Shown here: positions 45,950 to 56,750 of the stretch, one piece after another
Position numbering within the stretch: position 1 is the first letter of the stretch
Layout: each line of letters starts with the position of its first letter
Source: CAVUBL01 sp963739795
Lineage (GTDB): Bacteria > Acidobacteriota > Thermoanaerobaculia > Multivoradales > DATKCC01
Length of the DNA stretch: 64,000 nt
Direction of reading: 5' to 3'
Assembly (NCBI GenBank): GCA_963739795.1
Contig: CAVUBL010000007.1
Location: forward strand, 186,001 to 250,000
The notes under the pieces: generated by a model
What the model saw: only the letters and a program-made list of their open reading frames with translations
Databases searched by the model: none
What the model was told of the DNA's origin: nothing
Made by a program: the position numbers and the translations under genes

Positions 45950-46264
45950 TTCCTGCTCCTGTTCGTTGCTGCAGACCTGGGTCGGAGAGTGGAAATGCGT
46001 ACCATCCGACGTTTGGTGTGCTCGGGGAGGATCCCCGTTGGGAGTGTCGTCGCGCAGTTCGGCACCGGACCGTTTGTCCGGAACCATGACGCGACACCTT
46101 TCATAACCGGCTTCTGAAACCCGGCATTCCCGGTGCGACACGGTGCCGGCCGAAGATCCGGAGCCGGTCCTGCTCGTGATGCCGGGCATCGGCGAGGAGG
46201 GCCGATGGTCCCTGAAACCGCCCCGGCCTCTCTGCGTACTTCCTGCCAACGAGGAGGGACGACG
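45950..46264. other. Divergent regulatory region between csp and the permease
   Basis: No gene. A hairpin CCGGAC/GTCCGG with a 5-nt loop (46065-46081) would be in the csp leader. GGAGGG for the permease lies at its right end. Confidence 0.5.
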
Positions 46265-48784
46265 ATGGAAAGCCTTTGGCGGGACCTGCGGTACACGCTC
46301 CGGTCTCTGGGCCGGACTCCGGTGTTCGTGGTGGTGGCGCTGGTCACGTTGGCACTGGGGATCGGCGTCACCTCGACGATCTTCAGCTTCGTCAACGCGA
46401 TCCTGCTTCGGCCGCCGCCGGGCGAGCGGCCCGAGGAGATCGTCCACGTCTACACCCGGCTGCCTGACGAGCCCTTCTCCACCAGCTCCTACGCGGACTA
46501 CCTCGACCTGCGCGACGGCACGAGCGCCTTCGCGATGCCGGGGGGCGGCAGCGGCCTGATCGGCCACGCCACGGCCATCGCCACCCTCCAGGAGGGCGGC
46601 CGGAGCCAGGTCCTGATCGGCGAGCTCGTCACCGGCAACACCTTCCAGATGATGGGCATCCACGCCGCCCGCGGGCGGATGCTCCTGCCCGAGGACGACA
46701 CGGGCCCCGGCGCCGCACGGGTGGTGGTGCTCGGCCAGGGGTTCTGGCAGCGGCGCTTCGGCGGCGACCCGAAGGTCCTGGGCTCGACCGTGCGCTTCAA
46801 CGGCTCGCCTTACCAGGTGGTGGGGATCGCCCCGGCGAGCTTCCCGGGTCTCCTGCCGGGGGTGGCGGCGGACTTCTGGATGCCCGCGACGCGGGTGACC
46901 GAGATCGACGCCGCAGGCCAGATCCACGGCGTGGCCGGCGACCCGGGTAAGACCGCCCTCGAGCGCCGCGGATATCGCTGGATGTGGCTCGAGGGGCGGC
47001 TGGCACCCGGTGGGGCGCCCGCCGCGACGATCGAGCGCGCCCAGGCCCAGACGGCGACGGTGATGGCCCGTCTCGCCGAGGAGCACAAGATCACCAACAA
47101 GGAGGTCGGGACGGCCGTCCTCCCTCTCCGCTCCGTGCGCTTCCATCCGGACATCGACGGCGTCCTGGGGCCCGCGGCCGCGATCCTTTTGGGTGCCGTC
47201 GGCCTGGTGCTCCTGGTGGTCTGCGCGAACCTGGCGAACATGCTCCTCTCCCGCGCCCAGGGCCGGCGCCGGGAGATCGCCGTGCGCCTGGCGCTGGGGG
47301 TGAGCCGGCGGCGCCTCCTGGGCCAGCTCCTGACCGAGAGCCTGCTCCTCGCCGCCGGCGGCGGGGCGCTGGCGTTGCTGGTGACCCGCTGGACCACCGA
47401 CCTCCTCCTCGCCTGGCATCCGCCTCTGCCCTTCTCGGTCGCCCTCGACGTGGGCACCGACGCCCGGGTGCTGCTGTTCACCGCCCTGGTCGCCCTGGGC
47501 GCTGCGGTCGCGTTCGGCCTCGCGCCGGCGCGCCAGACGGTGCGCGTCGACCTGGTGGCGGATCTCAAGTCCGGGGCCCGCTCGACCTCCGGGAGCCGCC
47601 GCGCCTTCAGCCTCAGGAACGCTCTGGTGGTGACCCAGGTGGCGGTCTCCGCGGTCTTCCTGGTGGTGGCGGGTCTCCTGGCGCGGGGCGCCTTCTCGGC
47701 GCGCTCGATCGACATGGGCTTCCAGCCGGAGCGGGTGGCGGCCCTCGGGCTGAACCTGGGCATGCAGGGCTACAGCGACGAGCGGGCGGACGCCTTTTTC
47801 CGCCAGCTCCGGGACCGCGCCGCGGCGCTCCCCGGGGTGTCCGACGCGGCCCTTGCCGTCCGGGTGCCCTTCGACATCAACCAGTGGAACGAGCCGATCA
47901 TCCCGGACACGCAGGAGCCCGGAAGCGAGACGGACGGGGTTCCGATGGACGTCACCTGGGTCGACGAGCACTACTTCGCGACCCTCGGCACGCCGATCCT
48001 CCGCGGTCGGGAGATCGAGGCCACGGACACCGCGGAGGCGCCGCGGGTGGTGGTGGTGAACGCCGCCCTGGCACACCGCTTCTGGGGCGATCCGGCCTCG
48101 GCCGTCGGCCGGCGCCTGTGGAGCGGCCGGCGAGACTCGGCTCCGTTCGAGGTGGTGGGAGTCGTGGCGGACTCCAAGGTACGGTCGGTGGGCGAGGCGC
48201 CGCGCCCCATGGTGCACTTCGCCCTTGCCCAGCGCTCGTCGGCCAACGCCTACGTCCTCGCCCGGAGCGCGGCGGCCGACGCCACGCCGCTTGCCAGCGA
48301 GCTCCGCCGCCTGGCCTTCTCCATGGACCCGTCGCTCGCCGTCTCCGAGACCAAGACGCTCGCCGACTTCATGGGCATCACCCTCTATCCGGTGCGGGCG
48401 GGGGCGACCCTGCTGGGGGTCTTCGGCCTCCTGGCCCTGGCGCTCTCGAGCCTCGGCCTCTACGGCGTGATGGCCTACGCGGTCGCCCGCCGGCGCCGGG
48501 AGATGGGGGTGCGCTACGCCCTGGGGGCCCGGCCGGCGGACGTGGTGGGCCTGGTCGTGAGGGGCGGGATGAAGCTCACCGCCGTGGGGATGGTCCTCGG
48601 CCTGGCGCTCGCGGCGCTGGCCGGGCGCCTCCTCTCAGGGCTTCTCTACGGCACCAGCGCCCTAGACCCCCTCGCCTTCGGCGGCGCCGCCCTGGTGCTG
48701 GCCCTCGTCGCCCTGGCCGCCAACCTGGTACCCGCCAGCCGCGCCGCCCGGGCCGACCCGGTGGCGGTGCTCCGGGAGGAGTAG
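46265..48784 (+). CDS. MacB/FtsX-type permease of the acidobacterial orphan type
   Basis: An 839-residue membrane protein: start ESLWRDLRYTLRSLGRTPVF, first membrane helix with GIGVTSTIFSFVNAILLRPP, a periplasmic MacB-like domain, then two FtsX cores (around residues 300-440 and 715-839) each with three helices, and the end ASRAARADPVAVLREE. No ATP-binding subunit is encoded next to it, which is the hallmark of the duplicated orphan permeases frequent in Acidobacteria. GGAGGG 5 nt before ATG 46265 fixes the start. Substrate unknown. Confidence 0.88.
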   Translation: MESLWRDLRYTLRSLGRTPVFVVVALVTLALGIGVTSTIFSFVNAILLRPPPGERPEEIVHVYTRLPDEPFSTSSYADYLDLRDGTSAFAMPGGGSGLIGHATAIATLQEGGRSQVLIGELVTGNTFQMMGIHAARGRMLLPEDDTGPGAARVVVLGQGFWQRRFGGDPKVLGSTVRFNGSPYQVVGIAPASFPGLLPGVAADFWMPATRVTEIDAAGQIHGVAGDPGKTALERRGYRWMWLEGRLAPGGAPAATIERAQAQTATVMARLAEEHKITNKEVGTAVLPLRSVRFHPDIDGVLGPAAAILLGAVGLVLLVVCANLANMLLSRAQGRRREIAVRLALGVSRRRLLGQLLTESLLLAAGGGALALLVTRWTTDLLLAWHPPLPFSVALDVGTDARVLLFTALVALGAAVAFGLAPARQTVRVDLVADLKSGARSTSGSRRAFSLRNALVVTQVAVSAVFLVVAGLLARGAFSARSIDMGFQPERVAALGLNLGMQGYSDERADAFFRQLRDRAAALPGVSDAALAVRVPFDINQWNEPIIPDTQEPGSETDGVPMDVTWVDEHYFATLGTPILRGREIEATDTAEAPRVVVVNAALAHRFWGDPASAVGRRLWSGRRDSAPFEVVGVVADSKVRSVGEAPRPMVHFALAQRSSANAYVLARSAAADATPLASELRRLAFSMDPSLAVSETKTLADFMGITLYPVRAGATLLGVFGLLALALSSLGLYGVMAYAVARRRREMGVRYALGARPADVVGLVVRGGMKLTAVGMVLGLALAALAGRLLSGLLYGTSALDPLAFGGAALVLALVALAANLVPASRAARADPVAVLREE

Positions 48785-51700
48785 CGCCAGGGTCGGCACC
48801 AGGAGGAGGCTGCCGGCGAGGGCCGCGAGGAGGCCGCCGATCACGGTGATGGCGAAAGGTTGGAACACCCGGGAGCCGAGGGTGGTGCCGATGGCGGCGG
48901 GCAGGAGGGCGGCGACGGTGGTGGCGGTGGTCAGCAGGATCGGCCGCAGGCGCACCGAAGCGGCCTCGCGGAGGGCCTCGCGGCGGCCGAGGCCGGCGGC
49001 GGTCCGACGGTTGGCGAAGTCCACCAGCACGATGGCGTTGTTGACCGCCACCCCCGCCAGCGTGAGGGCGCCCATGGCCACGGAGAGGTCAACGGGCCGG
49101 CGGGTGACGGCGAGGGCGACGAGGCCGCCGGCGAGCGCCAACGGGACGGTGGCGAGGATCGCCAGGGGCTGGAGCCAGGAGCCGAGCTGGACCCCCAGGA
49201 TGAGGTAGATCAGGAGCAGGGCCCCGGCGAGGACCAGGCCCATCTCCTCGGCCGTCCGGATCAGCACCGGGTACTGGCCGCTGACGTCGACGCTGTAGCC
49301 GGCGGGCAAGTGGAGGCTCCGGAACTGCTCCCGGAGCCTCCGGACCAGGCCCGGGATCGAGCCGTCCACTTCGGCCACCAGGGTGATCTCCCGCTCGCCG
49401 TCGAGGCGCGTGATCTCGGCCGGCGACGGGCGGGCCTCGACACGGGCGAGGCGGCCCAGGGGCACGAGGGCGCCGCTGGAGAGGGGCACCGGCAGCCGGG
49501 CCAGGCTCGCGGGATCGGCCTCCCCCGGAGCGCGCCCCCCGGCGCTCCCGGCGCCGCTTTCCGTAAGGCGCAGCCAGACCCCCACCGACTCCTTCTGCCG
49601 CACCACGGTGGTCGCCTCGAGCCCGGTTCGCGCCGCCCGGAGGGCCGCGAGCACCTCGCCGGGCCGGGCGCCGTGGCGCGCGAGGGCGGCGCGGTCCAGG
49701 CGCACGTCGATCTCGCGGGCGCGGACCTTGGTGTTGTTCACCACACCGGAGACGGCCGGATCGCCCTCGAGGAGCGTCTCGACCCGGCCGGCGAGCTCGG
49801 TGAGCCTGCCCAGGTCCTCGCCGTAGACGGTCACCCCGAAGAGCGCCGGCAGGCCGGAGAAGCTCTCGTCGATCTTCTCCTGGGTCGGCTGGTGGTAGAG
49901 GAGGACGACGCCGGGGATCTTGGAGTAGGCGCGGCGGAGGTCGGCCGTGATGGCGGTCGCCGAGCGGGAGCGCTCTCCGCGGGGAGCGAGCTTGATCTGG
50001 AGCTCGCCCCGGTTGACGCCCTCGATCTGCGTGCCGGTCTCGGGCGAGCCGGTCCGGCGGTAGACGGTGGTCACGTCGCGCTCGGCGAGGGCGATCCGGT
50101 CGAGGATTGATCCGACGCGGTCGCTCTCCGCGAGGGAGGTGCCCGGGGGCATGACGTACTCGATGAGGAGGGCGCCCTCGTCGATGGGCGGGAGGAGCGA
50201 GACGCCGGTGCCGAGGGCCGCCAGGGCGGCGAGGCCGAGGGCCGCCGCGGACACGGCGATCACCAGCCAGCGGCGGCGGAAGCAGACACCCAACGCGCGC
50301 TGGAGCCCCCGATCCAGGCGGGCGAGGAGGCGGGCGCCGAGGAAGTCTTCGCGCGCCTCGGAGCGCACCGCTCTCCCCCCGCCTCGCCCCAGCAGCAGCG
50401 GCACCAGGGTCAGGGACAGGACCAGGGAGACCAGGAGCGCCGCCGCCAGGGTGATCCCGAAGGGGCGGAGGAAGAGGCCCGCGATTCCGGTCACGAAGAT
50501 CAGCGGCAGGAAGGCCGCCACCGTGGTCAGGGTGCCCGAGGCGTCGGGGCCGGCAATCTCCATCGTCCCGGCGAGGGCGGCCTCTCGGGGGTCGGGGGTC
50601 GTCCGGCGGCGGTGGTCGATCGTCTCCGCCACCACGATGGCGTCGTCCACCAGCATGCCGATGGCGAGGGTCAAGGCGGTGAGGGTCACGGTGTCGAAGC
50701 CCAGGCCGGCCCAACGCATGACGAGGAGGGTGGCCAGGAGCGTGAGGGGAATGGTCGCCGCGACCACCAGGGTGGGCCGGAGCGCCCCCAGGAAGAGGTA
50801 GAGGGCGACCACCGCCAGCGCCGCACCCAGGATCAGGTCCACCAGGATCTCGTGCTCCGACTCGGCGAGGATCTCCGACTGGTCGTAGAACTTCTCGACC
50901 CGGGTACCGGGGGGTAGGAGGTCGCCCTTTCCGGTCAGGCCGGTCAGGCGGGCGAGGGCCCGGTCGACGCCGGCCACCACCCTCGCCGGGCTCGCCCCCG
51001 GCTCCTTGCGGACCACCAGGGCGACCGCCGGCCGGCCGTCGCCGCGGATGGAGAAGTGGGCGGGTGCGTGGCCCTCCGAGACCTCCGCCACCGAGCCCAG
51101 GAGGACCGAGCGGGCGCCGCCGGAGACCAGGGGCACCGAGGCGAGGTCGTCGAGGCCGGTGAGGCGGGCGTCGCCCCGCACCAGGGCCTCGCGGCCTCCT
51201 TGGTCGAGGAAGCCGGCGACGGCGCCGGTGTTGTGGCTGCCGAGGAGGTCGGCCACGTCCGCCACCGAGAGATGGAGGCGGGCCAGGAGGTCCGGCCGCA
51301 GGTCGACCCAGAAGGCCCTCCGGGCTCCCCCCAGCACCTGGATCGAAGCGACGCCCTCGACCCCCTGGAGGCGCGGCGCCAGGTCGTGGCGGACGGCGTT
51401 GCCCAGGGCCACCGGGTCGCCGGCGCCGTAGAGCACGTAGCCCGAGACCTCTTCGAGGGTGGTGCCCAGGGTCTCGAGCCGCGGGCTCACGCCCGGCGGG
51501 AGGACGCCCTGAAGGTGGGCGAGACCGGTCTGGACGAGCTGGCGGGCGTCGCGGACCGAGGTGCCCCAGGGGAGCTGGACGGTGACCTGGGAGAGACCCT
51601 GGGCCGAGGTGGAGGCCACGCGCTCGACGCCGGGGATCGCCCGCATCGCGCCCTCGATGGGACGGGTGACGAGGAGCTCGACGTCCTCCGGAACGGCGCC

Positions 51701-51859
51701 GGGATCGTGGGTGATCACGTTGACCACCGGCACGTCCAGGTTGGGGAAGAGGTCGACCGGCAGCCGGAAGGCGGCGTCGACCCCGAGGAGGGCGAGGGCG
51801 GCGAGGACCAGGAGCGCGACCCTCGGATGGTCGATCAAGGCGCCCAGTGCGCGGCGCAT
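48662..51859 (-). CDS. RND efflux pump inner-membrane subunit (CusA/AcrB superfamily)
   Basis: A 1065-residue proton-driven pump. Start MRRALGALIDHPRVALLVL, periplasmic docking and pore domains twice, and the transmembrane-4 pair GMLVDDAIVVAET with the proton-relay aspartates, mirrored by VAVNNAIVLVDFANRR in the second half. The C-terminus runs about 35 low-complexity residues past the usual end and overlaps the convergent permease gene by 123 nt. It is the last gene of a three-gene efflux operon; start and upstream stop overlap by one base (TGATG). Confidence 0.92.
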   Translation of the reverse strand: MRRALGALIDHPRVALLVLAALALLGVDAAFRLPVDLFPNLDVPVVNVITHDPGAVPEDVELLVTRPIEGAMRAIPGVERVASTSAQGLSQVTVQLPWGTSVRDARQLVQTGLAHLQGVLPPGVSPRLETLGTTLEEVSGYVLYGAGDPVALGNAVRHDLAPRLQGVEGVASIQVLGGARRAFWVDLRPDLLARLHLSVADVADLLGSHNTGAVAGFLDQGGREALVRGDARLTGLDDLASVPLVSGGARSVLLGSVAEVSEGHAPAHFSIRGDGRPAVALVVRKEPGASPARVVAGVDRALARLTGLTGKGDLLPPGTRVEKFYDQSEILAESEHEILVDLILGAALAVVALYLFLGALRPTLVVAATIPLTLLATLLVMRWAGLGFDTVTLTALTLAIGMLVDDAIVVAETIDHRRRTTPDPREAALAGTMEIAGPDASGTLTTVAAFLPLIFVTGIAGLFLRPFGITLAAALLVSLVLSLTLVPLLLGRGGGRAVRSEAREDFLGARLLARLDRGLQRALGVCFRRRWLVIAVSAAALGLAALAALGTGVSLLPPIDEGALLIEYVMPPGTSLAESDRVGSILDRIALAERDVTTVYRRTGSPETGTQIEGVNRGELQIKLAPRGERSRSATAITADLRRAYSKIPGVVLLYHQPTQEKIDESFSGLPALFGVTVYGEDLGRLTELAGRVETLLEGDPAVSGVVNNTKVRAREIDVRLDRAALARHGARPGEVLAALRAARTGLEATTVVRQKESVGVWLRLTESGAGSAGGRAPGEADPASLARLPVPLSSGALVPLGRLARVEARPSPAEITRLDGEREITLVAEVDGSIPGLVRRLREQFRSLHLPAGYSVDVSGQYPVLIRTAEEMGLVLAGALLLIYLILGVQLGSWLQPLAILATVPLALAGGLVALAVTRRPVDLSVAMGALTLAGVAVNNAIVLVDFANRRTAAGLGRREALREAASVRLRPILLTTATTVAALLPAAIGTTLGSRVFQPFAITVIGGLLAALAGSLLLVPTLALLLPEHRHRVGPGGAAGGYQVGGQGDEGQHQGGAAEGEGV

Positions 51860-53094
51860 CAATCCGCCACCCGGAAGGTCTTCGCGAAGTCCCGGTAGAG
51901 GAGCTCGTAGGCGCCCTGGACGACCACGCGGGCCTTGGGGTCGAGGCGCGGAAGACCCGGGAGGATCTCCACCCAACCGCCCGCCGAGAGCCCGGTCGTA
52001 ACCGGCCGCTTCTCGTAACCCTTCGGCCCCGCCACGAAGACGAACGCTCGGCCGGCGTCGTCCCGGACGACGGCGCTCGCCGGGACCGCCAACGCCCGGG
52101 TGTGGACGGCGAGGCGCACTCGACCGCCCACCGCCTCGCCGGGGCGGAGCCGCCGGTCGAGGGCCGGGCCTTCGATCCAGACCTGGGTGCCGCCGTCGGC
52201 GGTCTGGTCCGGGAGCACCCGGGCGACGGTGCCCTTCAGGGATCGACCGGGCTCACCGGAGGCGCCGGGCTCACCCTCCGACACTGTAGCGGTCTTGCCC
52301 GCCAGGGCGGCCGCCTCTTCCGCCGAGGCCGGATAGAGGGTCGCCACGATCCGCAGGCTCCCGGTGGCGACGATCTCGGCCAGCGTGTCGCCGGCGGCCA
52401 CGTCCTGGCCCACGCTCACCCGGCGGCGGGCAAAGGTGCCGGCGGCCGGGGCGGTGAGCTCGAGGGCCTGGCTGAGGCGGCCCAAGTCCTGGCGGGCGGA
52501 GGCGAGCTCGGAGGCGAGGCGGGCCTTGTCGCCCTGGGCCTGGAGGAGCTCGGCGCGCCGGATCAGCTTCTCGGCCGCCGCGTCCTCCTTCAGGTCGACC
52601 TCCTGGCCCGCCAGCCGGAGCCGCTCTTCGAGGCTCGAGACCTTGGATTCGAGGGTCGCGCGCCGGGCGGAGGCCGCCGGGCCGCCGAGCTTGAAAAGTG
52701 GCTGGTACCTTCGGACGGTGGCGCCGTCGGTGGCCTGGACGGCCTCGATCCGGCCCGCTTCGAGGGCCGTCACCGGCACGCTCCGGCGGCTCTCGACGCT
52801 CCCGAACCAGGGCTCCGTGCGGGAGAAGTCCCGGTGCTCGGGGAGAGAGGTTTGGATGAGCGCCGCTTCGACTTGGGCGGCTTGGGCGGCCTGGCGTGTC
52901 TGGGCCTCCGAGCCACCGCCCGGCTCTCCGCCGCCGCAGCCGACGAGGCTCGCCGCCATCGCCGCCATCGCCGCCATCGCCACCAGAACGGCGGCTCCGG
53001 CCACGGCCCCGAGCCGGATCGGGCCGCGGGCTGGGATCGGCGCCGAACGCGTTCGCCCCCTCACCCGTCCCGCCTTCGCGCGCTTCTGGCTCAT
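51859..53094 (-). CDS. RND periplasmic adaptor (membrane fusion) lipoprotein
   Basis: A 411-residue adaptor: basic start, hydrophobic stretch and lipobox ASLVGC near residue 53, the barrel-sandwich strands VTALEAGRIEAVQATDGATV, a coiled hairpin (about residues 145-215), LTAPAAGTFARRRV, and a membrane-proximal end (VVRDDAGRAFVFVAG). It links the RND pump to the outer-membrane channel. ATG 53094 overlaps the upstream stop by 4 nt. Confidence 0.9.
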   Translation of the reverse strand: MSQKRAKAGRVRGRTRSAPIPARGPIRLGAVAGAAVLVAMAAMAAMAASLVGCGGGEPGGGSEAQTRQAAQAAQVEAALIQTSLPEHRDFSRTEPWFGSVESRRSVPVTALEAGRIEAVQATDGATVRRYQPLFKLGGPAASARRATLESKVSSLEERLRLAGQEVDLKEDAAAEKLIRRAELLQAQGDKARLASELASARQDLGRLSQALELTAPAAGTFARRRVSVGQDVAAGDTLAEIVATGSLRIVATLYPASAEEAAALAGKTATVSEGEPGASGEPGRSLKGTVARVLPDQTADGGTQVWIEGPALDRRLRPGEAVGGRVRLAVHTRALAVPASAVVRDDAGRAFVFVAGPKGYEKRPVTTGLSAGGWVEILPGLPRLDPKARVVVQGAYELLYRDFAKTFRVAD

Positions 53095-54587
53095 CGCTCT
53101 GCCGCCGGCAAAGCCACCTTGGCGGGGTCTGCCGTCCCGTTCGCCGGACCGTGGGCAGCCCCTCCCAGGAGCTCCCGCCCACTGGCGAGCTCGAGGGCCA
53201 GGGTCAGGTCCGCCAGGCGGCGCTCCAGGGCCAGCCGCTCCAGGCGCCGGGCTGAGACCGCCGCCGCCGCCCGGTCGGCGGCGAAGAGGTCGCCGGAGCC
53301 CAGGTCGGCGGCCCGGCGCTCCGCCTCGGCCCGCCTCTCGAGGGAGCCCAGGGAGGCTCCGGCGGCGGCGATCTCCCGGCGCAGAGTGCCGAGCTCCGAC
53401 TCGATCCGCGCGACCTCCGAGCGGCCCTCGAACAAGCGGGCGGCGTACTCGTCGAAGAGCTGCTTCCGGGACGCTCTCTCGACCGCGATCCGCCCCTGTC
53501 CCCGGTCGAAGATGGGCAGGCCGATGGTCACCCCCGCCCCCGCCGTGTCCACGTTCTCCGGGTCGCGGGCGGCTTCGAGACCGATCCGGATCGCCGGGAA
53601 GCGGGAGCGCACGGCGGCCCGGAGGCGCGCCTCCTGGCTCTCGTAGCCGGCGCGCAGGGCGACGAGGTCGAGGCGGCGGGTCTCGAGCCCGGCCGCGAGC
53701 TCGGTGGCCGGGGGGACCGGTGCGGCGAGAAGGCCCGCGATCGGCGCCCGCGCGCCGCCCTCGATAGCGACGCGCCGCTCGGCCGGAAGGCCCAGGGCCC
53801 CATCGAGCTCCACCCGCTCGGCGTCCCGCTCCGAGCGTGCCTCGAGGAAGGCCGCCCGGGCTCGGTCGAGGGCGTCACTCGCGGCGGCGAGGTCCGCCGA
53901 CGTCGCCACCCCCAGATCCACGGCCCGCCGCGCCGCCCGCAGGGTGTCGGCACGGAGCTGCCGGGCCCGCCCCGCCTCGGCGACGCGCCGCTCGGCGAGG
54001 GCCAGGCGGACGAGGTGGAGGCGCGCCGCCTCGGCCACCTGCCACTCGTTCCAGGCCACGTCGAGCTCGACCTGGCGGCCGTGGTCCCGCGCCGCCTCGA
54101 TTCGGGCCCCCCGAGTGAGGAGGGCCGAGAGGTCCCAGCCCAGGCCCAGGGCCCAGCCGGGCACCGTACCGGCCGTCTCCCCGCCCACCGGGGCCTCGAA
54201 GGAGGCCGAGAGCTCCGGGTTGGGGAGGATGCCGGCGGCGAGGAGCTGGGCGCTCGCCACGCCCCGCCGATCGCGCTCGGCCCGGAGCCGCGGGTTGGCG
54301 AGGACGGCCAGGATCGCCGCCTCGTCCGCCGACAGCCCGTCGCTCACGTCGAAGGGCACCGACGGCAGAGCCGCGCGGTCGGTCGCGGGAAGGCGGAGGC
54401 GGAGGGCGCCCGGGTCGGCGAGGTCGGGGGGCGCCAGGGCGGCCTCGACCGCCTCGGAGGTCAACGGCTCGGGGGTGGACCGTGCACAGCCGGCGAGGGG
54501 GAGGAGGGCGGCGGCGAGGGTCAGGGCGGCGGCGACTGCGGCGAAGCCGGAGCGGCCCGCCCCGGGCCTTCCGGAGCCCGAACGTGG
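53091..54587 (-). CDS. CusC/NodT-type outer-membrane channel lipoprotein, start unresolved
   Basis: A TolC-superfamily protein with a lipobox (LLPLAGCARS), DEAAILAVLANPRLRAERD, and two OEP helical domains (for example ARLHLVRLALAERRV). It completes the three-part efflux operon. The start is a problem: the frame is open right through tRNA-Asn, but between the tRNA and the signal peptide there is no ATG, GTG or TTG, only rare possibilities such as ATC at 54626. The nearest standard start, GTG 54686, lies inside the tRNA. The given 5' end is the first position past the tRNA terminator hairpin. Confidence 0.8.
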   Translation of the reverse strand, partial: PRSGSGRPGAGRSGFAAVAAALTLAAALLPLAGCARSTPEPLTSEAVEAALAPPDLADPGALRLRLPATDRAALPSVPFDVSDGLSADEAAILAVLANPRLRAERDRRGVASAQLLAAGILPNPELSASFEAPVGGETAGTVPGWALGLGWDLSALLTRGARIEAARDHGRQVELDVAWNEWQVAEAARLHLVRLALAERRVAEAGRARQLRADTLRAARRAVDLGVATSADLAAASDALDRARAAFLEARSERDAERVELDGALGLPAERRVAIEGGARAPIAGLLAAPVPPATELAAGLETRRLDLVALRAGYESQEARLRAAVRSRFPAIRIGLEAARDPENVDTAGAGVTIGLPIFDRGQGRIAVERASRKQLFDEYAARLFEGRSEVARIESELGTLRREIAAAGASLGSLERRAEAERRAADLGSGDLFAADRAAAAVSARRLERLALERRLADLTLALELASGRELLGGAAHGPANGTADPAKVALPAAER

Positions 54588-54622
54588 CGAAGCCCCACCG
54601 GCGCTTGGCCGACGGGGCTTCG
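54588..54622 (-). terminator. Hairpin downstream of tRNA-Asn
   Basis: CGAAGCCCC (54588-54596) pairs with GGGGCTTCG (54614-54622), continued by CCGGCG/CCGACG-type inner pairs around a 5-nt loop, 4 nt beyond the tRNA. No U-tract follows. It lies inside the open frame of the outer-membrane channel gene. Confidence 0.5.
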
Positions 54623-54625
54623 TGA

Positions 54626-54700
54626 TGGCTCCTGGGGAGGGATTTGAACCCCCGACCAATCGGTTAACAGCCGACCGCTCTACCACTGAGCTACCCAGGA
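54626..54700 (-). tRNA. tRNA-Asn (GTT)
   Basis: On the minus strand the acceptor TCCTGGG pairs with CCCAGGA, the D arm has GCTCAGTGGTAGAGC, the anticodon loop is CTGTTAACC with GTT, the T loop is GTTCAAATC, and CCA is encoded. All arms fold in the standard cloverleaf. Confidence 0.97.
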
Positions 54701-54901
54701 ACGGTGGACGCCGAAGGGCGCCCGGCGGGGGATTCTACCGGGGCGGCGGGCCGGAGGCAAGCCGCCTCGGAGAGACTTCGCTGCGCCACGAGATCCCTCG
54801 GCTCGCGGTGCTCGCTCGGGAGGCTCGGAGCGAGGCGGGAACCACGCCCCGGTCAGAGCTCGTGGATGAATTTCCGGCCGTCGCGAGGGCGCTTCCGGGC
54901 G

Positions 54902-54969
54902 CCCCTCGCTAGGCGCGCCGACGCAGGCGTAGCTGGGCCTACGTCGAGGAGGCGCAACGACGCGAGGGG
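54902..54969 (-). terminator. Complex inverted repeat downstream of rpoD
   Basis: Outer arms CCCCTCGC (54902-54909) and GCGAGGGG (54962-54969) enclose a second stem (gacgcaggc with gcctacgtc, about 54920-54944). It is the likely terminator of the rpoD transcript. The rest of the 315-bp gap 54701-55015 shows no gene. Confidence 0.5.
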
Positions 54970-55015
54970 TGATTCGGGGGCGCCCGCAGTAGGTCGGCGA
55001 TTCATTCACGAGCTC

Positions 55016-56743
<1,728 letters not shown>

Positions 56744-56750
56744 CGCTCTC

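Noticed and set aside
45950..46264. A defined riboswitch or thermosensor in the csp leader
   Set aside because: Only one small hairpin is evident; no known riboswitch core is recognisable.
45743..48217. An 824-residue minus-strand frame opposite the permease
   Set aside because: Only its last 68 residues (the cold-shock protein with its own start and ribosome-binding site) are real; the rest is antisense shadow.
54626..54686. Start of the outer-membrane channel gene at GTG 54686
   Set aside because: That codon is inside tRNA-Asn; the resulting N-terminus is simply translated tRNA.
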